Positions 1-6,770 of a stretch of DNA of 64,000 nucleotides are shown here, in pieces. The stretch spans positions 1-64,000 of the forward strand of contig NZ_QLSV01000009.1 in assembly GCF_003268815.1 (NCBI RefSeq), written 5' to 3'. The notes beneath the pieces are model-generated. The model did no database searches. It saw only the letters and a program-made list of their open reading frames with translations, and was not told the DNA's origin. A program made the position numbers and the translations under genes. The first letter of the stretch is position 1; every line of letters begins with the position of its first letter. The stretch is from Flavobacterium lacus. GTDB taxonomy: Bacteria; Bacteroidota; Bacteroidia; Flavobacteriales; Flavobacteriaceae.

Positions 1-66
1 CTGAGCTTTAAGAATTTAAAAAGAAAAAACTATGAAATAAAAGAGTAATAGACACGTGGCATTATT

Positions 67-134
67 GAAAAAGTTAGAACAACTTTTTCATGTCCCATGC
101 CTTCGGCGGACAAAAAGTTGTTACCAACTTTTCC
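67..134. repeat. Long imperfect palindrome left of the cassette-like genes
   Basis: The arm at 69-88 (AAAAGTTAGAACAACTTTTT) pairs with 112-132 (AAAAAGTTGTTACCAACTTTT), with a second short stem TGTCC/GGACA (91-95/107-111) and a CC-TTCG-GG tip. Together they give a strong hairpin. Its outer edges read GTT...AAC like the borders of the neighbouring gene units, so it may be a remnant recombination site. A terminator is the other option, but I see no clear T-run. The rest of 1-235 holds no gene. Confidence 0.6.
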
Positions 135-235
135 AACAAGCCATTGGAACGGATAACCTTACTCGAAAAAAAACCAATATATAACCCTTATTCAAAGTTG
201 TTGAAAACTTTATGATGCTTTACATAGGAACCTGT

Positions 236-1606
236 GTTAGCAGATGGTTTTATTATTTAAGTTATCTATAATATTTTATACTTTCACCATTATAGTATCC
301 AATTCCATCATTTTTGGTTAGAAATAGAATTTCTTTTTCACTTATAAATTCAAACTTAATCACATTTAAATGTAAACAATAGTCTTTCTCATATTGTGAA
401 TTACAAGTTAGTTTTGGACTAAAAAATAGTTTTTTTGAAAAAGAACAATCTAAATTGTTTAAAGTATAAAAACCTTTAGAGCTAAAGAAGTAAAGTTTAT
501 TATCAAATTTATTAAATGTAATTGGTCCTAATTTATTAATTTCATTTTCGGTCAATATTTTTTCTCTCAATTCTCTGTCATCATTTTTAAATCCCATAAA
601 GTTTCTTGCAAAAGCAAACTTATATTTTTCATCTTCAAGAATTTCCTGATCAAAGCATGATTTATAATAATCTTTTTCTTTTTTTGAAATTTTCACGATT
701 GTACCATCAACATAATAATGAAAGTCTTTTTCGGCAGCATAAATCATTGTATGACCACCTCCACTTGAAGTTATGAATAAGTCGTCGGTATTATTATAAG
801 CAACTCCTTTGGCTACACTTGAAATACTTAAATTATATGGATATTTATAAATTGTATCTCTTTCTGTTACTTTAATTATTTTTGGATATTTTTCCTTTAG
901 TTTTGTGAAATAGTCATTTCTGTCTTTATATTTAATCGCATCATCAAGTCTTAACCAATCATCGTAAATGAATTCTTTTTTATTTAAATCAAAAAAGCAA
1001 ACATTTCCTCCCCATTCTCCTTCATCATAGGCAAACCAAATAAAATTCATTTTATCTAAATAAATGTAATCAGGTTCAATTAATATTGTTCCTGTGTATT
1101 TTGCTCTAACTTTTCCATAAAAATTGGTTTCCCTTTTAGGTATATAATCTTTTTTGTTGTAGTAAATAGATTTGTTGGAATATATTATATATTCATCTTT
1201 TGTATTTATTAATACAGAAAATATTTCTGCATCGATTTTATCAATCTGTTTTACTTTATGTTTGTTATTTAGTATAAATATTTTTCCATCTTTACTTCCA
1301 AATACTAATTCGTCATTTGATTTTTTCGCTATTGCAGTAATGTTATTTTTAATTAATTTGAAATTATCTTTTTGTAAATCAATTTCAATTAAATCATTAT
1401 TTTGAGATATAGCATATAATTTATTTTTTACTGACACAAAATCTTTATATTCGGAATTCAATAATTTTATTTGAGTTATTGAAACGCTATCATTTTGAAA
1501 ATTACTTTGTGCAATTCCCAAAAAGCTGAAGAGACAAAAAAGATATTTAATATAGAATTTCATTGGGGATATTTTTTACGCTTTTTTGGGGAAACTATCT
1601 GCTAAC
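236..1606 (-). mobile_element. Cassette-like unit 1: gene bracketed by a private 10-bp inverted pair
   Basis: GTTAGCAGAT at 236-245 is the exact inverted complement of ATCTGCTAAC at 1597-1606, and one gene lies between them. In integrons the first bases of a cassette match the R'' box of its own attC site because cassettes circularise. The same private matching is seen here. The unit continues leftwards into a weakly paired stretch (about 122-242). Cassette identity is inferred from this geometry; the inverted pair itself is seen directly. Confidence 0.55.
262..1563 (-). CDS. Exported protein of unknown function, propeller-like repeats
   Basis: Protein of 433 residues with a clear signal peptide (hydrophobic residues 4-19, ending ...GIAQS). 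The mature part has short repeated beta segments of the kind found in beta-propellers (for example around residues 50-115, with SKNDELVFGSKDGKIF-like turns), so a surface or periplasmic propeller is plausible. I do not recognise a named family. The gene is very AT-rich, lies alone inside cassette-like unit 1, runs in the same direction as the next two genes and the recombinase at 3376-5103, and has no recognisable functional partner. Cargo genes of unknown function are typical of integron arrays; that link is inference. The start is the ATG directly before the signal peptide. Confidence 0.75.
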   Translation of the reverse strand: MKFYIKYLFCLFSFLGIAQSNFQNDSVSITQIKLLNSEYKDFVSVKNKLYAISQNNDLIEIDLQKDNFKLIKNNITAIAKKSNDELVFGSKDGKIFILNNKHKVKQIDKIDAEIFSVLINTKDEYIIYSNKSIYYNKKDYIPKRETNFYGKVRAKYTGTILIEPDYIYLDKMNFIWFAYDEGEWGGNVCFFDLNKKEFIYDDWLRLDDAIKYKDRNDYFTKLKEKYPKIIKVTERDTIYKYPYNLSISSVAKGVAYNNTDDLFITSSGGGHTMIYAAEKDFHYYVDGTIVKISKKEKDYYKSCFDQEILEDEKYKFAFARNFMGFKNDDRELREKILTENEINKLGPITFNKFDNKLYFFSSKGFYTLNNLDCSFSKKLFFSPKLTCNSQYEKDYCLHLNVIKFEFISEKEILFLTKNDGIGYYNGESIKYYR

Positions 1607-1732
1607 GTTAGGTCGCTTGGCGATGTGGCGGATTAAGGAAGCCTAAACTTTCGGTTAATGACTAATTTTACAAGTACAAAACCAACTTCAAATTAAGCCT
1701 AAACCCGCCATATTGCCAAACGGCGGTTGGGC
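1600..1732 (-). repeat. attC-like folding element between units 1 and 2
   Basis: The element is 133 bp from TGCTAAC (1600-1606) to GTTGGGC (1726-1732). Inner arms 1617-1631 (TTGGCGATGTGGCGG) and 1705-1719 (CCGCCATATTGCCAA) pair over 15 positions, with 13 Watson-Crick pairs and two G-T wobbles. GTTGGGC fits the integron R' consensus GTTRRRY, and on the minus strand GCCCAAC fits RYYYAAC. The other core, GTTAGCA, fits only partly. It resembles the element at 2582-2713 in length and in the motif CGCTTkGCGA. Confidence 0.6.
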
Positions 1733-2588
1733 GATGTTTTTTATATTTTCCAATTATTTTTCAAGGCTTCTAATTTCGGAACAAGACAAGATTTTGTTTC
1801 GTCATTTTCAGAGACAAATACTTTAATTTTATCTTCTACTTTTTTCTCAACCATTATTGAGAAATCTGTTGTTTTAGATTTACCGAATATTTTTTGTCCA
1901 TTTCTATTTTCGTAATAATAATTAATTAAAATACTTTGTCCAATACCTGAAATTGGCAAACCTGAATTTGGAACCATTGAGATTAATGTTGCTTCTTTAA
2001 CAACACCATTTTTGTAAAGATTATAATCTCGTAAAGCAGGAATTAAACCAATAAATGAAAATATAGAACCCAGAATAAAAAAGATTAAAGGTAAAATATA
2101 GAACACATAAAATGGAAAAGTAAATGATTCCAAATTTTGAATTTTTGATTGATTCTCAAAAGTTTTAATTTTTATTTCGCTTCCAATTTTCATTGCATTA
2201 GTTTTCTCTAAATCCATAGTTTGGAATTTATCAGATTTAGTTAAACCGTTCTCTAAATATTCATAACTAATTCTCAATGGATGTTCACCATTTATTGTAA
2301 CATTATTTACTGGTCTTAAATCTGTGATTTTTGCATTTATTTCTGTTCCATTTTGTTCAATTTTTTCAAAATCATATTTTTCATAAGGTTCAATAAATGA
2401 TTTTGTCATAAACAAAATACTTGGCAGAATAATAAATAATGATGAAAATACAAATACAATTCCAAGAATTGAAAACGGTCTTCTACTTTTAATAAGCGTA
2501 ATTAAATTCGAAAAAGTTACTTCTCTTTTGTTCATTTTTATCTATGGTTTAATTTTTACGTTTTTTCTCGGGCAAAATATCGCCCAAC
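1726..2588 (-). mobile_element. Cassette-like unit 2: gene bracketed by a private 10-bp inverted pair
   Basis: GTTGGGCGAT at 1726-1735 is the exact inverted complement of ATCGCCCAAC at 2579-2588. These ends differ from those of units 1 and 3, so they are not copies of one transposon end. They match only within the unit, as the ends of integron cassettes do. One gene, 1741-2535, fills the unit. Confidence 0.58.
1741..2535 (-). CDS. DUF3592-like membrane protein
   Basis: Protein of 264 residues with membrane segments near residues 22-45 and 145-165. The two extramembrane stretches (about 60-130 and 175-255) share the DUF3592 pattern: a region on variable sequence change or polarity, then I.Y.Y..G......., then an IKV-type strand close to the end. 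The family has no established biochemical role. The gene is AT-rich, sits alone inside cassette-like unit 2 between two folding elements, and is co-directional with its neighbours. The start ATG is chosen because it lies 44 bp inside the unit border and precedes the first membrane segment. Function unknown; a small membrane cargo gene is the best description. Confidence 0.7.
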   Translation of the reverse strand: MNKREVTFSNLITLIKSRRPFSILGIVFVFSSLFIILPSILFMTKSFIEPYEKYDFEKIEQNGTEINAKITDLRPVNNVTINGEHPLRISYEYLENGLTKSDKFQTMDLEKTNAMKIGSEIKIKTFENQSKIQNLESFTFPFYVFYILPLIFFILGSIFSFIGLIPALRDYNLYKNGVVKEATLISMVPNSGLPISGIGQSILINYYYENRNGQKIFGKSKTTDFSIMVEKKVEDKIKVFVSENDETKSCLVPKLEALKNNWKI

Positions 2589-2713
2589 GTTTTGCCGCTT
2601 TGCGAAGGCGGGGATTTTCAGCACTAAACCTCATTAAATGCACAAAGCTTGAATTTAACACTTCACTGTCATAGAAGCACGAAACCCCCGCTTTTGCAAA
2701 ACGGCTGTTAGCA
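2582..2713 (-). repeat. attC-like folding element between units 2 and 3
   Basis: The element is 132 bp from GCCCAAC (2582-2588) to GTTAGCA (2707-2713). Arms 2599-2617 (TTTGCGAAGGCGGGGATTT) and 2682-2700 (AAACCCCCGCTTTTGCAAA) pair over 19 positions with one mismatch and two G-T wobbles. A second register pairs GTTTTGC (2589-2595) with GCAAAAC (2696-2702). The offset between registers leaves unpaired bases on one side, as the extrahelical bases of attC sites do. No gene lies inside. Confidence 0.6.
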
Positions 2714-3328
2714 AATCGGTTTAATTATATATTTCTTTAAAAATCTTTCAACTTCAGTAATTTCAGAAGTATTTAATTCCAAGTGTTGTAAAGTAATATT
2801 TTTTTCATCTTCAGTTGTAAATTTAATTTTCTCTTCATTAATTTCAAACGTTCTAATTTTATTAACATCAATATTTTGTTTAATCTTTCCGTTTTCAAAA
2901 TTCAGATTTTCATTTTCAACTTTTATGAATGAATTTGGAATAAAATTTAATCCTTGAAGAATTTGTGTAACACCAAAAATGAAAAAAATTATTACTCCAA
3001 TTTTTTCGGTTTCAGTTACAAAATAAAAAAATACTGAAAATAAGCAAAAAATTGAACCAAGAATAAATGGTATTAAGTTGTAATAACTATCATTTTTAGT
3101 TCTAATTCTTATTTCATTTTTAGGTTTTTCCTTTAAATATTTTTTAGTTTTATAAATGTCATAAATACTTGCAATTATCCATATTAAAGGGAAGAAATAG
3201 TAACCTACAAAATCGGTTGAAACATACAAAATAATAAGTAATACACCTGTAATTTCAAATATTGAATATTTTCCAAATTTCATATGTGATTTTGTTTTTT
3301 TACGGTTTTTCAAAAACTGTTTGCTAAC
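2707..3328 (-). mobile_element. Cassette-like unit 3: gene bracketed by a private 9-bp inverted pair
   Basis: GTTAGCAAA at 2707-2715 is the exact inverted complement of TTTGCTAAC at 3320-3328. This is the unit nearest the recombinase. Its outer border abuts unrelated sequence (3329-3375) rather than a second folding element, which is what the first cassette next to a primary attI-type site would look like. Confidence 0.55.
2708..3313 (-). CDS. Small membrane protein of unknown function
   Basis: Protein of 201 residues. A basic N-terminus (MKNRKKTKSHMK) is followed by four predicted membrane segments, near residues 16-36, 38-50, 76-96 and 99-118. A soluble C-terminal part (about 125-198) has short strands and an acidic helix and looks like a PH-type domain of the kind found in DUF304-like membrane proteins, though I cannot confirm this. 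Only 15 bp separate the start codon from the unit border at 3328. The gene is AT-rich and co-directional with the recombinase. Function unknown. Confidence 0.65.
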   Translation of the reverse strand: MKNRKKTKSHMKFGKYSIFEITGVLLIILYVSTDFVGYYFFPLIWIIASIYDIYKTKKYLKEKPKNEIRIRTKNDSYYNLIPFILGSIFCLFSVFFYFVTETEKIGVIIFFIFGVTQILQGLNFIPNSFIKVENENLNFENGKIKQNIDVNKIRTFEINEEKIKFTTEDEKNITLQHLELNTSEITEVERFLKKYIIKPIC

Positions 3329-3375
3329 TAGTAAATATCATCAAATATATACAACTTTTTTAACCTTTTCAAAAA
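3316..3375 (-). other. Possible primary insertion site (attI-like) at the recombinase end of the array
   Basis: Only 47 bp separate the first unit border (3328) from the recombinase stop codon (3376). Read on the minus strand, AT-rich sequence ends ...ATATTTACTA and then GTTAGCA starts the first unit. The upstream side has no folding arm, unlike 1600-1732 and 2582-2713. That asymmetry is expected of an integron attI site. The assignment rests on position and one core sequence only. Confidence 0.3.
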
Positions 3376-5103
3376 TTAATCAAGTTTTTTCTTATAACTA
3401 TCAGCCGTTAAACGATCCAACGGACTTTCAATCTTATTAACAGCACTAGCACTAATATGCGTGTAAATTGTGGTAGTCTTAATACTCGAATGACCCAAAA
3501 ACTGCTGGATATACCGAATATCTGTCCCGTTTTCAAGTAAATGTGTCGCAAAACTGTGTCGCAACGTATGCACAGTAGCCCGCTTTTCTAAACCCGACTT
3601 CTTCAACGCGTCACGCATTACTGCTTGAACACTTCCCACACTATAAGGCTCTCCGGCAAATTGACCCTCAAAAACGTACTTTTTCGTTTGATACAGACTG
3701 CGGTAATATTCCAACGAACTTACAATGGAATAAGGCAACATCACCATCCTATCCTTTTTGCCTTTTGCGTTGCGAATGTGAATTTTATGCTCAGAAAATA
3801 AAATATCCCGCCATTCTAACGTTACAATCTCACTCACTCGCAATCCTGCCCCATAGCCAATCAATAAAAGCAGTTTGTGTTTTGGGTTATCCACAACCCT
3901 AAAAATCTGTAAACACTCCTCCATCGTCAAAACCGACGGAAGTTTCTTCTCTTTCTTTGGTCGTGGTAATTTTAATTCGTAGCCTGGAATATGTAAAACT
4001 TGCTGATAATAAAATAACAAGGCGTTCACCATTGAATGCCCCGAGGCCGCACTCAACCCCCGCTCCATTAACGATGATAAATACTTTACCGTTTCCTGAT
4101 AACTAATTTCTTTCGGGTTTCGATAGCCATGATCACGCAAAAACTGCAAAAAACTGTGTGAATACGTCCGCAAAGTAGAACTGCTGTAATTTAAGGCCAA
4201 CAACATATCAACCATGCCCGAAACATACACATGAGCTGCTTCAGGAACCTGTTCAAACAAGCGTGACTTCGTCTGACTCAAGTCGAGCTGCTTCCGATTC
4301 ACCACGTTTCGCTTGTGCAAATAACCCTCGGGCAACTCAGAGCTAATTAGTATGCGATTGGGCTCAAAATGCAATAACAAAGCATCATAAACCTGCGGTG
4401 TAGCCGGCAATAAATAACAAGATCTAACCTTGCTGTAACGAGCCATCGACAAACGCTTTACCTTCTCTCGAATCACCAAAATAGCCGGAACATAAACCTC
4501 CATCCATTTTGAATCCTCCTGATGAACTCGCAAAACAATCGACTTTCCCTCAAAAACAACTTCTTTTTCTAAATAATCTTCCGGAAAAAAAGCAGTTACT
4601 TCCAAAATGCGTTCCAACGCTTCCTTCACTTTTGGATTTCGCATAGCCATGTACACTTTATAAGTCGAATGCCAATAAACCCCTTTAACTAATTTTAATT
4701 GATTCACAACCGCTTGAACATAGCGGATTTTAAAAACCCAATATTTCCCTAAATTAGGCAATAATTCTAACCGCAACTTCTGGGCTAACGAAGTTTCATT
4801 CGTGCTATGTTCAGGTTTGTTTAAAGAGGTTGTTAAACCTAACTGAAGTTCGCTTTTGGCTATGGGTGGAAGGTCACGGCTACTTATTTCGCCGGCCACC
4901 GGTTGGGCTATAATAAAATTGGGAAATACTGTTTTTAACGCTTTGTAGGCTTCCACCGTATAATCAATATACCAACATTTGAGTGTATTGCTGTAACAGG
5001 CTCCAATCGTTTTTACTTGTTGCTGAATGGCGTAATTCTTTTCAAAAAAGAGTCCGATACGAACTGCTCCCCGATGTTCTATTTTTCTGATAGTTAATGT
5101 CAT
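3376..5103 (-). CDS. Tyrosine recombinase with three extra N-terminal modules
   Basis: Protein of 575 residues if started at the ATG at 5103; an in-frame ATG at 5124 would add seven residues. The C-terminal half is a complete tyrosine recombinase: SAM-like core-binding domain about residues 290-380, then catalytic R422 (in GAGLRVSE), K447 (AKGKKDR), H512-x-x-R515 (HTLRHSFATHL), H538 (LGHSS) and Y547 (TIYTHIS). It is XerC/D-like. I see no extra helix between the lysine and HxxR boxes that would mark IntI. The first 260 residues are unusual: three modules (about 10-65, 120-175, 198-250) repeat a pattern of hydrophobic strand, K/R-rich turn, C/W-Y-x-aromatic strand and AL helix, reminiscent of HARP-type modules. 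The gene is less AT-rich than its neighbours. It is co-directional with, and just upstream of, the three cassette-like units, so it may act on their borders (inference). Confidence 0.85.
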   Translation of the reverse strand: MTLTIRKIEHRGAVRIGLFFEKNYAIQQQVKTIGACYSNTLKCWYIDYTVEAYKALKTVFPNFIIAQPVAGEISSRDLPPIAKSELQLGLTTSLNKPEHSTNETSLAQKLRLELLPNLGKYWVFKIRYVQAVVNQLKLVKGVYWHSTYKVYMAMRNPKVKEALERILEVTAFFPEDYLEKEVVFEGKSIVLRVHQEDSKWMEVYVPAILVIREKVKRLSMARYSKVRSCYLLPATPQVYDALLLHFEPNRILISSELPEGYLHKRNVVNRKQLDLSQTKSRLFEQVPEAAHVYVSGMVDMLLALNYSSSTLRTYSHSFLQFLRDHGYRNPKEISYQETVKYLSSLMERGLSAASGHSMVNALLFYYQQVLHIPGYELKLPRPKKEKKLPSVLTMEECLQIFRVVDNPKHKLLLLIGYGAGLRVSEIVTLEWRDILFSEHKIHIRNAKGKKDRMVMLPYSIVSSLEYYRSLYQTKKYVFEGQFAGEPYSVGSVQAVMRDALKKSGLEKRATVHTLRHSFATHLLENGTDIRYIQQFLGHSSIKTTTIYTHISASAVNKIESPLDRLTADSYKKKLD

Positions 5104-5191
5104 ATGGCGTATAAATAAATACAAATATAAAAAATAATTTGAATCCGAATAAAAAAAACTACCATGTTACTAAAAAGTAAGTCATTGATAT

Positions 5192-5400
5192 TCAATGATG
5201 CTGAAAAAAATACGCGAACACTATTAAATCACTTTCGATGTGAAAAACAGTTTCTAAACAACTAGACCATGAATAGGTGGGAAATTTTATAAAATCTGCT
5301 TTATATCTTTTTCTACCATAAACTTCGACAATATTTGTTGTTACAGAATCAGAAGATCTTCTTAACTGACTTCCTTATTCATACATTTCATATTTAGGTA
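5192..5400 (-). pseudogene. Broken four-helix-bundle (23S rRNA-IVS type) gene
   Basis: In one minus-strand frame this stretch reads PKYEMYE, a stop (TTA at 5375-5377), then [20 protein letters not shown] and [11 protein letters not shown] and continues to a stop at 5192-5194. These words are those of the small four-helix-bundle family often found in 23S rRNA intervening sequences and as stand-alone genes. The in-frame stop and the missing N-terminus show it is dead. It has no start codon of its own and lies just upstream of the recombinase. The family call rests on remembered family motifs. Confidence 0.6.
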
Positions 5401-5512
5401 AAAGTAAAGAATAACAATGTGACAAATAAAACAATTCCAATCCCAAATTATATATATCTAAATCTTTATAACTCTTCGTTTAGCTCATTTTTGTTCAACC
5501 TACAACACACCT

Positions 5513-5561
5513 ACAACCCACAACCTACAACCTACAACCCACAACCCACAACCCACAACAT
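5513..5561. repeat. Seven tandem heptamers ACAACCC/T
   Basis: Seven consecutive 7-bp units, ACAACCC or ACAACCT with a last variant ACAACAT, end exactly at the stop codon of the next minus-strand gene. More degenerate copies extend left to about 5496. This is one of several locus-specific 7-8 bp periodic arrays in the window. Confidence 0.85.
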
Positions 5562-6280
5562 CAACCCAATCCACAAAACACCACTTCCACCGCCTTTTCC
5601 TTCCCCCGCACCGGCGTAAAAGTCCCATCCAACTCCTCAAACGACTGCAACTCCACAATAAAAAGTAACACCCCTTCCCCATTCGGCTCAACCGTCGGAA
5701 AAGGATACCGCAACAACCGCTTACGTGCCCTTTCTATATGCCAATCACCGGAATACAGTTGCCCGTTCATCTCCGTAAAGTCATAGTTGACCACATGCAT
5801 GCGAATACCCACACATTGCAATCCCAAAGGCTTTTGAATAAGAGCCAACCGCAACTGCTTCTTTTTCACTTCCGAAGTAAACACAAAACCACTGTCAGGA
5901 TTAAATCCATACCCTTGCATCTGTTGTAAAACATCCGCTTGCTCAAAAGCACTGGCTAATAAGCGTTCGCCTCGCTCGTGTTGTGTATCAAAAACCATCA
6001 ACGACCGCATTTTCTTGGTGAGGGAGTTCACAACCGCTAAATTATTTTCCCTTGGCAAAATACCGTTCAATAAATCACGTAACCCTTTACAACTTTTCGA
6101 AACACGTCCAAATTCACTCGCATTGTGCCGACAGTTCGCATACTTGGGCGATTTTTTTAACGCCTTGCTCGTAAAGCCACTTTGGGTGCGAATGATGTAA
6201 TCGTGTTCTAATTTATAAATCACTAATCCTCCTCCTATTCGCTTCGGGATTGGATAACCGGTAGGGATGATTTTAGCCAT
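5561..6280 (-). CDS. Protein of unknown function, 239 residues
   Basis: Soluble protein without signal peptide or membrane segment. The N-terminus reads MAKIIPTGYPIPKRIGGG and is followed by basic, cysteine-containing stretches (RHNASEFGRVSKSCKGLRDL, about residues 52-71) that could contact nucleic acid. The C-terminal half (about 110-235) alternates beta strands with charged turns. I do not recognise a named family. It is co-directional with the recombinase but 450 bp away from it, and its base composition is richer in G+C than that of the cassette-like genes. Its stop codon touches a heptamer array. A TATTTTTG-type -7 box lies in the upstream gap. The gene looks intact and is likely expressed alone; its function is unknown. 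Confidence 0.6.
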   Translation of the reverse strand: MAKIIPTGYPIPKRIGGGLVIYKLEHDYIIRTQSGFTSKALKKSPKYANCRHNASEFGRVSKSCKGLRDLLNGILPRENNLAVVNSLTKKMRSLMVFDTQHERGERLLASAFEQADVLQQMQGYGFNPDSGFVFTSEVKKKQLRLALIQKPLGLQCVGIRMHVVNYDFTEMNGQLYSGDWHIERARKRLLRYPFPTVEPNGEGVLLFIVELQSFEELDGTFTPVRGKEKAVEVVFCGLG

Positions 6281-6770
6281 ATTCGTAGGTATTGATTTTC
6301 CTAGGGTTTCTTCGGGTTTTGTTCGGGATTGGTTCGGTGTTGTGGTACCCTTGCAACAGAACTCGCGTCATTCCGCTACACAAAAATAGACCTATTTTCG
6401 AATTAACATGCTCTTTATCTGTACTTCATAATAACAAAGTTTTGAACAAATTTATTTCCATCATCGTCAAAAAATGAAATGAAACCCTAAAAAAATGAGG
6501 TAAATTCAACTGCGTCAGGGCTCTTAAAAAAGACGTTACGAATACCTTGAAAAGCAGCAATAGATTCTGCTAAAAGTCGGGCGAATTCATAAAAAACTTC
6601 AAAATAAAAAGAACAAGAAAAATACCTAGCTACCGCTAGCTCCATGTCATCCCCGGATCAAAGCCAGATCGAAGCCGTAGTTGTGGTACCCTTTGGTAAA
6701 ATCCTATCCCTTACACCCGTGCCATTCCATCAACCTTTAATCAATAACTAGTGTACAGGTAATCCCGCAC
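6281..6770. other. 490-bp gap with one possible small ORF
   Basis: No established gene is seen. TTGTGGTACCCTT occurs twice (about 6340 and 6681), each followed by loosely similar sequence, which suggests a degraded duplication. A short palindrome CTAGCTACCGCTAGCT lies near 6626. A 52-codon minus-strand ORF is listed separately. The right end is the 3' side of the decarboxylase operon. Confidence 0.5.
6487..6645 (-). CDS. Possible small protein, 52 residues
   Basis: A minus-strand ATG at 6645 opens a 52-codon frame starting MELAVARYF and ending in TAG at 6487. It contains FARLLAESIAAFQGIRNVFF, an amphipathic aromatic stretch. No ribosome-binding site or promoter is evident. The composition is unlike random AT-rich spacer (many A, F, E, R), so it may be a real small gene, part of a repeat family, or a remnant. 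I do not recognise it. Confidence 0.25.
   Translation of the reverse strand: MELAVARYFSCSFYFEVFYEFARLLAESIAAFQGIRNVFFKSPDAVEFTSFF

Noticed and set aside
3376..5124. The recombinase as a normal integron integrase (IntI)
   Set aside because: I see no extra helix between the lysine and HxxR boxes that defines IntI, the protein is far longer than IntI, and the gene runs in the same direction as the cassettes.
5419..5619. Plus-strand ORF rich in Pro, Thr and Asn
   Set aside because: Its repeats come from the ACAACCC heptamers and it overlaps a well-supported minus-strand gene.
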